20,901 nucleotides of DNA from Branchiibius sp. NY16-3462-2 (GTDB lineage: Bacteria > Actinomycetota > Actinomycetes > Actinomycetales > Dermatophilaceae). The DNA lies in NCBI RefSeq assembly GCF_001594145.1, contig NZ_LVCF01000050.1, positions 1 through 20,901 of the forward strand, given 5' to 3'. The notes under the pieces are model-generated. The model searched no databases, was not told the DNA's origin, and saw nothing but the letters and a program-made list of their open reading frames with translations. The position numbers and the translations under genes were made by a program. Numbering within the stretch: the first letter of the stretch is position 1; every line of letters begins with the position of its first letter. Positions 13,447 to 20,369 of the stretch are shown piece by piece.

Positions 13447-14763
13447 ATGTCGCACACCGAGAGCCCCTCCGTACCCGACGCACCACCGATCGGGCAGCTG
13501 CGGTTGGTCGTCGCCGGCTCGGTCGACGACGGCAAGTCCACCCTGGTCGGTCGACTGCTGCACGACACCAAGTCGATACTGGCCGACCAGTACGACGCCA
13601 CGCTGGCCGCGAGCCAGCGCCGCGGCGCCGACGAGTTCGACCTTGCGTTGCTGACCGACGGCCTTCGCGCGGAGCGCGAACAGGGCATCACGATCGACGT
13701 GGCCTACCGCTACTTCTCGACGCCGCGGCGCAGCTTCGTGCTGGCCGACACCCCCGGTCACGTGCAGTACACGCGCAACACCGTGACCGGTGCGTCCACC
13801 GCCGATGCTGCCGTCGTGCTGATCGACGTCCGCAACGGGGTCAGCGTCCAAACCTGCAGGCACGCAGCGCTGCTGGCTCTTCTGCGGGTGCCGACGGTGG
13901 TCTTCGCCGTGAACAAGATGGACGCGGTCGACTGGTCGCAGGAGCGCTTCGACGAGGTCGCCGCTGACGTCCGGGACGTGGCCGCCAGGGTTGGTCTGCG
14001 CGGAGTCGACATCGTCCCGGTGAGTGCGCTCACCGGCGAGAACATCGTTGACGGCGGGCCGTCCTGGTACGCCGGCAAACCGCTGCTGCCACTGCTGGAG
14101 GAACTGCCCTCCGGCGGGACCGGGGACTTCGAGCCGTTCCGGTTCCCGGTGCAACTGGTGATCCGGCCCCGCACCGAAGCCCATCCGGATTACCGTGGCC
14201 TGGCCGGTCGGGTCTCCAGCGGCACCGTCCGCATCGGTGATGAGATCACTGCCCAGCCCTCCGGTCAGACCTCGACCGTCACGGGCATCGACGGACCCAC
14301 TGGTCCCCAACAGCGAGCAGTCGCAGGCGAATCGGTCACCTTGTTGCTGGCCGACGAACTCGACGTCGCCCGCGGCGAAGTCCTCGTCCGCGAAGGTGAG
14401 GACGAGCAGTGGGGGTCCGCGATCGGCGTACTGCGCCAGATCGACGGGGTCCTCACCTGGCTGTCCGAGAAGGACTCCGCCGTCCGCCAACGGGTACTGG
14501 TCAAAGCGGGCACCCGCACCGTGCGCGGGCTGCTCGGCCCCGTGGCGGCGACCTGGGACGCCGATGAGCTCACCTGGCGCAACCAGGCAGATCGCCTGTG
14601 TCTCAACGACATCGGTCAGGTCAGTGTGCAACTGGCCGAACCCGTGGCGCTTGACGCGTACGCCGAGTTGCGGGGGACCGGCGCATTCCTCGTCATCGAC
14701 CCGGACACCGGCGCGACCATCGCCGCGGGTCTCGCCGGTGCCAGCGACCGACTCACCGCCTGA
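13447..14763 (+). CDS. cysN: Sulfate adenylyltransferase subunit 1 (GTPase)
   Basis: 438 residues from ATG 13447, 1 nt after the cysD stop. It is an EF-Tu-like GTPase: G1 GSVDDGKST (24-32), switch region GLRAEREQGITIDVAYRYF (72-90), G3 DTPGH (101-105) and G4 NKMD (156-159), followed by two beta-barrel domains. GTP hydrolysis drives APS synthesis by CysD. Unlike many proteobacterial and mycobacterial proteins it ends after the second barrel, with no fused APS kinase, in agreement with the separate cysC in the same operon. A 69-nt gap separates it from the ABC transporter genes, the only sizeable break in the operon. Confidence 0.95.
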   Translation: MSHTESPSVPDAPPIGQLRLVVAGSVDDGKSTLVGRLLHDTKSILADQYDATLAASQRRGADEFDLALLTDGLRAEREQGITIDVAYRYFSTPRRSFVLADTPGHVQYTRNTVTGASTADAAVVLIDVRNGVSVQTCRHAALLALLRVPTVVFAVNKMDAVDWSQERFDEVAADVRDVAARVGLRGVDIVPVSALTGENIVDGGPSWYAGKPLLPLLEELPSGGTGDFEPFRFPVQLVIRPRTEAHPDYRGLAGRVSSGTVRIGDEITAQPSGQTSTVTGIDGPTGPQQRAVAGESVTLLLADELDVARGEVLVREGEDEQWGSAIGVLRQIDGVLTWLSEKDSAVRQRVLVKAGTRTVRGLLGPVAATWDADELTWRNQADRLCLNDIGQVSVQLAEPVALDAYAELRGTGAFLVIDPDTGATIAAGLAGASDRLTA

Positions 14764-14832
14764 ACCAATCCCGACCCCGGCACTTCCTTCTCATCCGCAA
14801 TTCCCTACGTTTCCCATAGGAGCACCACCACC

Positions 14833-15912
14833 ATGACCAACCGGTTCTCGATCGCCCTCGCCTCCGCGGCCGTTGCCGCCCTGGCCACCGCGGCGGTCGC
14901 CGGGTGCTCCTCCTCGGACGCGTCCAGCGCCGTCACCCAGTCCGGGGACGGTACGGCCAGCACGCTGCGCCTCGGCTACTTCCCGAACGTCACCCACGCC
15001 GTCCCGGTGCTGGGCGTTGAACAGGGCCTCTACCAAAAGGCATTGGGCAAGACCAAGCTGGAGACCCAGACGTTCAACGCCGGCCCGGCTGCCACCCAGG
15101 CGCTGTTGTCGGGAGCGATCGATGCGGTGTACGTCGGGCCCAACCCGGCCATCAACGCCTACTCCAAGAGCAACGGGGAGGCCGTGCGGCTGATCGCCGG
15201 CGGTGCCTCCGGTGGAGCCGGCCTGGTGGTCAGCAGCAAGATCAACTCGGTGAGTGACCTGGCCGGCAAGACCATCGCCACCCCGCAGTTGGGTGGCACC
15301 CAGGACATCGCGGCCAAGCACTACCTCAAGCAGCAGGGCTTCACGGTCAACGGCTCCGGCGCCAAGAACGTCACGATCGTCGCGCAGGACAACGCCCAGA
15401 CCCTCGACCTGTTCAAGCAGGGCCGGATCGACGGCGGCTGGCTGCCGGAGCCCTGGCTGACCCGCCTGGTCGCCCAGGGCGGCGGTCACGTGCTGGTCGA
15501 CGAGAAGACCCTGTGGCCCGGCGGGCAGTTCATCACCACCAACCTGCTGGTCTCGACCAAGTTCCTCAAGCAGTACCCGCAGACGGTGAAGGAACTGCTG
15601 GAGGGCCAGGTCGACACCGCGGACTGGATCAACTCCAACAAGGCCGAGGCAGCCACCGACCTGGACGCCGCACTGAAGAAGCTGACCGGCAAGTCGCTGC
15701 CCAAGGGTGTCGCGGCCACGGCGCTCGGCAACGTCACGCTCGGCTGGGATCCCTACGCGTCCTCGCTGCAGACGGTCGCCGACCACGCCGTGGATGTCGA
15801 TCTGCTGAAGAAGACCGACCTGAAAGGCATCTACGACCTGACCCTGCTCAACGAGGTCCTCAAGGCCAAGGGCAAGCCCGCGGTCTCCGACGCCGGGCTG
15901 GGGCAGAAATGA
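14833..15912 (+). CDS. SsuA/TauA-type ABC substrate-binding lipoprotein
   Basis: 359 residues from ATG 14833, with AGGAG at 14818-14822. The N-terminus is a lipoprotein signal with lipobox VAGC (Cys25), followed by a Ser-rich linker. The mature protein is a periplasmic-binding fold of the NitT/TauT/SsuA (NMT1-like) group: LRLGYFPNVTHAVPVLGVEQ, FNAGPAATQALLSGAIDAVY, SDLAGKTIATPQLGGTQDIA and GRIDGGWLPEPWLTRL. Relatives bind sulfonates, taurine, nitrate or thiamin precursors. Position in a sulfate-assimilation operon points to a sulfur compound, perhaps an alkanesulfonate or sulfate itself. No SsuD or TauD desulfonating enzyme is in the window, so the ligand is open and I give no symbol. Its stop overlaps the ATPase gene start by ATGA. 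Confidence 0.88.
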   Translation: MTNRFSIALASAAVAALATAAVAGCSSSDASSAVTQSGDGTASTLRLGYFPNVTHAVPVLGVEQGLYQKALGKTKLETQTFNAGPAATQALLSGAIDAVYVGPNPAINAYSKSNGEAVRLIAGGASGGAGLVVSSKINSVSDLAGKTIATPQLGGTQDIAAKHYLKQQGFTVNGSGAKNVTIVAQDNAQTLDLFKQGRIDGGWLPEPWLTRLVAQGGGHVLVDEKTLWPGGQFITTNLLVSTKFLKQYPQTVKELLEGQVDTADWINSNKAEAATDLDAALKKLTGKSLPKGVAATALGNVTLGWDPYASSLQTVADHAVDVDLLKKTDLKGIYDLTLLNEVLKAKGKPAVSDAGLGQK

Positions 15913-16709
15913 CGACCGTGACCCAGCAGGCGCAGGCCGCCCAGGTCGAGGCAGGCACCCCGCGCGTACGCGTCCAGAACGTCTCCAAGGCGTTCGACGG
16001 CGGCGACGGCACGCAGGTCCTCGCCCTCGATCACATCAACCTCGACGTGGCGGCCGGGGAGTTCGTCACCATCCTGGGCGCCTCGGGCTGCGGCAAGAGC
16101 ACGTTGCTGAACCTCATCGCCGGACTCGACCAGCCCACCAGCGGCAGCATCGAAATCGCCGGTGGCAAACAGGCCGCGTTGATGTTCCAGGAGTCCGCGC
16201 TGTTCCCGTGGTTGACCGCGGGCGGCAACATCGACCTCGCCCTCAAGCTCGGCGGTACGCCGCGTGGCGAGCGGGCGCAGCGCCGCCAGAAGTTGCTCGA
16301 ACTGGTCCGCCTCGGCGGTGCCGGTGATCGCCGGGTGCACGAGCTCTCCGGTGGCCAGCGCCAACGGATCGCGTTGGCCCGCAGCCTGGCCCAGGGCGCG
16401 GATGTGCTGCTGATGGACGAGCCGTTCGCGGCACTGGACGCCATCACCCGCGATGTGTTGCACGAGGAACTCTCCCAGCTGTGGACCAGCACGGGCATGA
16501 CCGTCATCTTCGTCACCCACAACGTGCGCGAAGCGGTCCGTCTAGGGCAGCGGGTCGTGTTGTTGTCCAGCCGGCCCGGCCGGGTGCTGAAGACCTGGGA
16601 CATCGAACTGTCCCAGCCGCGCAACATCGAGGACCCCGCAGTGGGCGCCCTCTCCACTGAGATCACCCTGGCCCTGCGAGAGGAGATCGTGCGCCATGTC
16701 AACCGCTGA
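15909..16709 (+). CDS. ABC transporter ATP-binding protein, SsuB/TauB type
   Basis: 266 residues from ATG 15909, overlapping the binding-protein gene by ATGA. All ATPase motifs are present: Walker A GASGCGKST (57-65), Q-loop with Gln94 (LMFQESALFPWL), signature LSGGQRQRIALARSLA (146-161), Walker B VLLMDEPFAALD (166-177) and the switch His204 (VTHNVREA). The Q-loop wording and ending SSRPGRVLKTWDIELSQPRN are those of the NitT/TauT/Ssu import family. It energises uptake through the permease encoded just downstream, whose start codon lies 14 nt inside this gene. Confidence 0.92.
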   Translation: MTTVTQQAQAAQVEAGTPRVRVQNVSKAFDGGDGTQVLALDHINLDVAAGEFVTILGASGCGKSTLLNLIAGLDQPTSGSIEIAGGKQAALMFQESALFPWLTAGGNIDLALKLGGTPRGERAQRRQKLLELVRLGGAGDRRVHELSGGQRQRIALARSLAQGADVLLMDEPFAALDAITRDVLHEELSQLWTSTGMTVIFVTHNVREAVRLGQRVVLLSSRPGRVLKTWDIELSQPRNIEDPAVGALSTEITLALREEIVRHVNR

Positions 16710-17577
16710 GTTGTCCTCAACCGCCGAACTCGACCAGATCAGCGACGGACTCGACGCGCTCGAGGACCAGTCGATCACCACCCGCCGTCGGCGCGTCGAT
16801 TGGGTCGCGATCCTCGCGCCGATCGCCGTCGTCGCCGCGCTCATCGGTGTCTGGCAACTGATCTATCTCTCAGGGATCAAGGACCCGTGGGTGCTGCCCA
16901 GCCCCGGCGCCGTGTGGAGCACGCTGTGGCAGTCGATCCGCTCCGGCGAGGCGTGGAGCGCGATCTGGGTCAGCCTGCACCGCGGCCTGATCGGCTTCGC
17001 GGTCTCGGTGGTCATCGGAACCGTGCTGGGTCTGCTGATCGGCCAGTTCGCCGTGCTGCGCAAGGGCTTTCGCCCGTTGCTGTCCGCGATGCAGTCGCTG
17101 CCGTCGGTCGCGTGGGTGCCGTTCGCGATCGTCGTCTTCCAGCTCAGCCCGGCCACCATCTACCTGGTCGTGCTGTTGGGTGCGGTGCCCTCGATCGCCA
17201 ACGGTCTGATCGGTGGCCTCGACCAGACCCCGCCGTTGCTGCGCCGGGCCGGCACCGTGCTGGGCGCCAATCGGTTGGAAATGATCCGGTACGTGCTGCT
17301 GCCGGCGGCGCTGCCGACCTACGTCTCGGGCCTGAAGCAGGGGTGGGCCTTCGCCTGGCGCTCGCTGATGGCTGCCGAGTTGGTCGCCAACGCACCGAGC
17401 CTGGGTTCCGGTCTGGGCCAGATGCTGGAGAACGGCAGCACCCAGTCCGACATGCCGACCGTCATCGCCGCGATCGCACTCATCCTGGTCGTGGGCATCG
17501 TGATCGACCTGCTGATCTTCGCGCCGCTGGAGCGTCGGGTGCTGCGCGCCCGGGGATTGACCCCGGCCGGTCTGTGA
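16696..17577 (+). CDS. ABC transporter permease, SsuC/TauC type
   Basis: 293 residues from ATG 16696, with GAGAGGAG about 12 nt upstream, starting inside the ATPase gene. After a polar N-terminal 34 residues there are about six transmembrane segments, the first at 37-58. The cytoplasmic coupling (EAA-type) loop is seen at LLRRAGTVLGANRLEMIRYV followed by LLPAALPTYVSGLKQGWAFA, typical of binding-protein-dependent permeases of the NitT/TauT/Ssu group. It forms the membrane channel of the importer with the two preceding genes and is the last gene of the sulfur operon. It converges on the DUF3817 gene with 9 nt between stops; no clear terminator hairpin was found there. Confidence 0.92.
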   Translation: MSTAELSSTAELDQISDGLDALEDQSITTRRRRVDWVAILAPIAVVAALIGVWQLIYLSGIKDPWVLPSPGAVWSTLWQSIRSGEAWSAIWVSLHRGLIGFAVSVVIGTVLGLLIGQFAVLRKGFRPLLSAMQSLPSVAWVPFAIVVFQLSPATIYLVVLLGAVPSIANGLIGGLDQTPPLLRRAGTVLGANRLEMIRYVLLPAALPTYVSGLKQGWAFAWRSLMAAELVANAPSLGSGLGQMLENGSTQSDMPTVIAAIALILVVGIVIDLLIFAPLERRVLRARGLTPAGL

Positions 17578-17586
17578 TCCGCCCGG

Positions 17587-18099
17587 TCAGCTGTTCTTAC
17601 CAAACGGCGGCCCGACGATCAGCAGCACCACGAACACCACGGCGACGGCTGCGAGCAACACGACCGCGGCAGTGATCGGCCGGGCCAGGAGCGCTCGCAG
17701 GACCCGATCGGTGGCCCGCTGGTCACGGGGGTCATCGGTCGCCGTACGTCGCCAGTCACCGTCCAGCACACCGCGCCGGTCCAGATAGATCTCCGCCGGC
17801 ACGGTCGCCCACGGGATCACGGACGACACCAGCGCCAGCAGGACGGACCGCGCGCTCCAGCGCTGGTTGATCGCGACCAGGGCGGTGACCACCACGAAGG
17901 ACAAGAACACGAACCCGTGGATGCCGCCGCCGATCCGGACCCCGGCCTGGTTGCCGGTGACCGCGCGCAGGATCATCCCGCCGATCAACAGGGTCCACGA
18001 GATGGCCTCGGCGATCGCCACGAAGCGGAAGATGCGCCGCGGCGTGCTGGCAGCGCCAGTGCGTTCGGTGAGCAGGGAGGGCTGGGCATCGAGGGTCAC
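17587..18099 (-). CDS. DUF3817 membrane protein
   Basis: I place the start at GTG 18099, which has AGGAG 9 nt upstream (GTG-TLDAQPSLLTERTG), giving 170 residues. A longer in-frame start at 18183 lacks support and would put non-membrane sequence before the conserved part. The N-terminal three helices, at about 24-47 (FRFVAIAEAISWTLLIGG), 57-77 (GGIHGFVFLSFVVVTALVA) and 85-106 (SVIPWATVPAEIYLDRR), are the DUF3817 domain, a small membrane module common in actinobacteria. A fourth helix at about 142-163 follows a charged linker. Function unknown. It is transcribed against the sulfur operon and divergently from rimP. Confidence 0.85.
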   Translation of the reverse strand: MTLDAQPSLLTERTGAASTPRRIFRFVAIAEAISWTLLIGGMILRAVTGNQAGVRIGGGIHGFVFLSFVVVTALVAINQRWSARSVLLALVSSVIPWATVPAEIYLDRRGVLDGDWRRTATDDPRDQRATDRVLRALLARPITAAVVLLAAVAVVFVVLLIVGPPFGKNS

Positions 18100-18137
18100 G
18101 GTCGGTGGCTCCTGGCTGGTCGGTCGGGACTGCGGCC

Positions 18138-18160
18138 AGGCTACGTCAGCGCGATAGGGT
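18138..18160. promoter_or_regulatory. Divergent promoter pair, DUF3817 gene (-) and rimP (+)
   Basis: On the plus strand TAGGGT (18155-18160) matches TAnnnT and would start transcripts about 40 nt before rimP. On the minus strand TAGCCT (18143 down to 18138) sits with a weak CTGGTC -35-like hexamer 17 nt upstream (18166 down to 18161), and would give a leader of about 32 nt for the DUF3817 gene. The two cores are only 11 nt apart, so polymerases would compete. Confidence 0.4.
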
Positions 18161-18208
18161 GACCAGAGCCCACTGGCCGACAACCGAATTCACAACAGGA
18201 GAGCCGTC

Positions 18209-18781
18209 ATGAGCACCTCGTCGACCGCGCGCACCGAGCGGATCGCGCAGGAACTCAGCGAGCAGTTGGCTCCGTTGCAGTTGCGGGTCGAGGACCTGAC
18301 CGTCGCACCGGCCGGCAAACGGCGGATCGTGCGGGTCCTGGTCGACCGCGACATCCCGGATGACGGGCCGGCCACCACGACCGCGACAGCTCCGGTGGAT
18401 CTGGACCTCGTCGCCGACGCCACCCGGGTGATCGGCACGGCCCTGGACGATGGCGATCTCATGGGCGACGCGCCGTACGTGCTGGAGGTCAGCTCACCCG
18501 GCACCGACCGGCCCCTGACCAGCCCACGGCACTTCCGCCGCAACGTCGGTCGCCTCGTGCGCATCGCGCGCGAGGGCGCGGAGCCGGTCGAGGGCCGCAT
18601 CCAGTCCGCGGACGCGGACGGCGTGAGCCTGCTGGTGACCGGGCCCAAGGGCGCAACCAGTGAGACCACGGTGACGTACGCCGAATGCGGGCGTGCGGAG
18701 ATCCAGGTGGAGTTTTCGAAGGCGGGCAAAGAGACTTCAGGGACAGACGTCGACGATGACGGTGAAGGGGACGATGCCTGA
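18209..18781 (+). CDS. rimP: Ribosome maturation factor RimP
   Basis: 190 residues from ATG 18209, with AGGAGAG (from 18197) as ribosome site. RimP binds the maturing 30S subunit in the cytoplasm. The N-terminal alpha/beta domain includes LAPLQLRVEDLTVAPAGKRR and RIVRVLVDRDIP. The family signature YVLEVSSPGTDRPLT is present at about residues 90-104, followed by HFRRNVGRLVRI of the C-terminal SH3-like domain. The tail is acidic (TDVDDDGEGDDA), a common actinobacterial extension. An insertion of Thr/Ala/Pro (ATTTATAPVDLD) precedes helix 2. Its stop overlaps the nusA start by one base (TGATG), so the two are coupled. Confidence 0.93.
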   Translation: MSTSSTARTERIAQELSEQLAPLQLRVEDLTVAPAGKRRIVRVLVDRDIPDDGPATTTATAPVDLDLVADATRVIGTALDDGDLMGDAPYVLEVSSPGTDRPLTSPRHFRRNVGRLVRIAREGAEPVEGRIQSADADGVSLLVTGPKGATSETTVTYAECGRAEIQVEFSKAGKETSGTDVDDDGEGDDA

Positions 18782-19824
18782 TGCACATCGACATGGCCAT
18801 CCTGCGGGCGCTGGAGCGGGAGAGCGACATTCCGCTGGACGTGATCATTCCCGCGATCGAGCAGGCACTGCTGACCGCCTATCACCGCGAGAGCGGAACC
18901 TATCAGGACGCACGGGTCGAACTGGATCGCAAGAGCGGTGACGTGCGGGTGCTCGCGCGCGAACGGATCGAGACCCCGGCGGAGCCCACCGATGAGGACC
19001 CTGAGCCCGCGCCCCGCTACGAGTTGGGCCCGGAGTTCGACGACACACCCTCCGACTTCGGCCGGGTGGCCGCGGCGACGGCCCGGCAGGTCATCGTGCA
19101 GCGGATGCGCGACGTGGCCGACGAAGCCGTGCTCGGCGATTTCCGCGGTAAAGAGGGGGACGTCGTCGCGGGCGTCATCCAGCAGTCCAGCGACCCGCGC
19201 AACGTGCGGGTCGACCTCGGCAGCGTCGAGGGGATCCTGCCGTCGGCCGAACAGGTGCCCGGTGAGGTGTACAAGCACGGGGAGCGGATCCGCTGCTATG
19301 TGGTCAGCGTCAAACGCGGCCTGAAGGGCCCGCAGATCACGCTGTCGCGCTCGCACCCCAACCTGGTGCGCAAGCTGTTCGCGCTGGAAGTGCCCGAGAT
19401 CGCCGACGGCACGGTGCAGATCGCTGCCATCGCGCGTGAGGAGGGCCACCGCAGCAAGGTGGCCGTGATCTCGAAGTCACCGGGGGTGAACGCCAAGGGT
19501 GCGTGTATCGGCCCGATGGGTTCGCGGGTGCGCGCGGTGATGAACGAACTGAACGGCGAGAAGATCGACATCGTCGACTACAGCGAGATCCCGCAGGAGT
19601 TCGTCGCGGCCGCGCTGTCGCCGGCCCGCGTGCTCTCGGCCACGATCGTGGATCCACGGGCCCGGATAGCCCGGGTCGTCGTACCCGATTTCCAGTTGTC
19701 CCTGGCGATCGGTAAGGAAGGGCAGAACGCCCGCCTGGCCGCGCGCCTGACCGGTTGGCGCATCGACATCGTCCCTGACACCGCGCCCGCTGAGGCTGGT
19801 TCCGGCGCCGACGAGCACGCCTGA
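18781..19824 (+). CDS. nusA: Transcription termination/antitermination factor NusA
   Basis: 347 residues from ATG 18781. Domains in order: N-terminal RNA-polymerase-binding domain (MHIDMAILRALERESDIPLD to about 118, with an acidic insert TDEDPEPAPRYELGPEFDD), S1 domain (about 122-190, GKEGDVVAGVIQ to QITLSRSHP), KH1 (about 192-280, with GACIGPMGSRVRAV) and KH2 (to about 335, SLAIGKEGQNARLAARLTG). The C-terminal acidic repeats of E. coli NusA are absent, as in other actinobacteria. It modulates pausing, termination and antitermination at rRNA operons. It lies in the classic rimP-nusA-ylxR-infB order. A 47-nt spacer follows. Confidence 0.96.
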   Translation: MHIDMAILRALERESDIPLDVIIPAIEQALLTAYHRESGTYQDARVELDRKSGDVRVLARERIETPAEPTDEDPEPAPRYELGPEFDDTPSDFGRVAAATARQVIVQRMRDVADEAVLGDFRGKEGDVVAGVIQQSSDPRNVRVDLGSVEGILPSAEQVPGEVYKHGERIRCYVVSVKRGLKGPQITLSRSHPNLVRKLFALEVPEIADGTVQIAAIAREEGHRSKVAVISKSPGVNAKGACIGPMGSRVRAVMNELNGEKIDIVDYSEIPQEFVAAALSPARVLSATIVDPRARIARVVVPDFQLSLAIGKEGQNARLAARLTGWRIDIVPDTAPAEAGSGADEHA

Positions 19825-19871
19825 GGCGGCGCAGCGGTGGTCGGAGACCGCACCGGCCGTGGGGTAAACTG

Positions 19872-20198
19872 GTGAAGATCGATCACTCACGTGCACGCAT
19901 CTCTAATACACGAACCTGTATTGGGTGCGGGCAGCGAGCTGATCGATCAGCGCTGGTGCGGGTTGTCGCGGATCGGCGGGCAGTGGGATCGGTGGTACCG
20001 GTTCCCGTAGTGCCCGATATCCGCGCCGTGCTGCCGGGCCGAGGGGCCTGGTTGCATCCGGATGCCGATTGTCTGAGCAAGGCGATCCGGCGACGGGCCT
20101 TCGGTCGCGCGTTACGACTCACCCAGGCGGTGGATACGGACGCGGTGCAGCAGTTCGTGGCGGATCGCCACGAGGGGCTCGACCAGACCCAGCGCTGA
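19872..20198 (+). CDS. ylxR: YlxR family (DUF448) protein
   Basis: 108 residues from GTG 19872; GTGGGG (19859-19864) 7 nt upstream can serve as ribosome site, and no other in-frame ATG or GTG precedes the conserved core. The core RTCIGCGQRADRSALVRVVA (about 14-33) is the YlxR signature, with GRGAWLHPDADCLSKAIRRRAFGRAL following. YlxR is a small basic RNA-binding-type protein; nucleoid-associated regulation and interaction with RNase P have been proposed in Bacillus and other Firmicutes. Its place between nusA and infB is standard for Gram-positives. Slight oddity: an uncommon central insertion AVGSVVPVPVVPDIRAVLP before GRGAW. Confidence 0.88.
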   Translation: MKIDHSRARISNTRTCIGCGQRADRSALVRVVADRRAVGSVVPVPVVPDIRAVLPGRGAWLHPDADCLSKAIRRRAFGRALRLTQAVDTDAVQQFVADRHEGLDQTQR

Positions 20199-20369
20199 GA
20201 CGAAGTGCACACCACCCGTCGTACCGCCGGATTTCCGGCTGCGGCATAAGACCGAGAGCGGGTTCGACGCTGATGAGTGACCGATGAGTACTCAGCGATG
20301 AGCATCCCCAACAACTGACGGTCCGCGTCGCCCTGATTCGGACCGTCACCAACCTCAACGAGGAGAAGC
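20199..20369 (+). other. infB leader with three chained micro-ORFs
   Basis: This 171-nt gap separates ylxR from infB. It contains three tiny frames linked by 4-nt ATGA overlaps: ATG 20273 to TGA 20287 (M-S-D-R), ATG 20284 to TGA 20301 (M-S-T-Q-R) and ATG 20298 to TGA 20318 (M-S-I-P-N-N). They arise from three GATGAG repeats at 20272, 20283 and 20297. The middle one includes the 10-bp palindrome TGAGTACTCA (20285-20294). The last stop codon is the base of the hairpin at 20316-20348. No strong ribosome site precedes the first ATG. Whether they are translated is unknown. Confidence 0.4.
20316..20348 (+). terminator. Perfect hairpin before infB (attenuator or terminator candidate)
   Basis: Arms TGACGGTCCG (20316-20325) and CGGACCGTCA (20339-20348) are perfectly complementary over 10 bp, with a 13-nt loop. 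The stem ends 11 nt before the infB ribosome site (GAGGAG 20360-20365) and 21 nt before the GTG. No U-run follows. Position suggests leader control of infB rather than an operon end. Confidence 0.5.

Noticed and set aside
12393..13691. 432-codon minus-strand frame opposite cysD
   Set aside because: CysD is complete on the plus strand with all motifs. The antisense product has no signature and no ribosome site was noted.
13354..14631. 425-codon minus-strand frame opposite cysN
   Set aside because: Antisense shadow of cysN with low-complexity Gly/Asp/Arg-rich sequence.
19865..19870. TAAACT as a -10 element for ylxR
   Set aside because: It lies 1 nt before GTG 19872, so transcripts would start inside the gene, and no alternative in-frame start codon exists before the conserved core. 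It is better read as spacer after the GTGGGG ribosome site.
20069..20287. 72-codon plus-strand frame overlapping the ylxR 3' end
   Set aside because: Out of frame with ylxR, no ribosome site, Arg/Gly/Ser-rich without domain. Only its last four codons coincide with the first micro-ORF.
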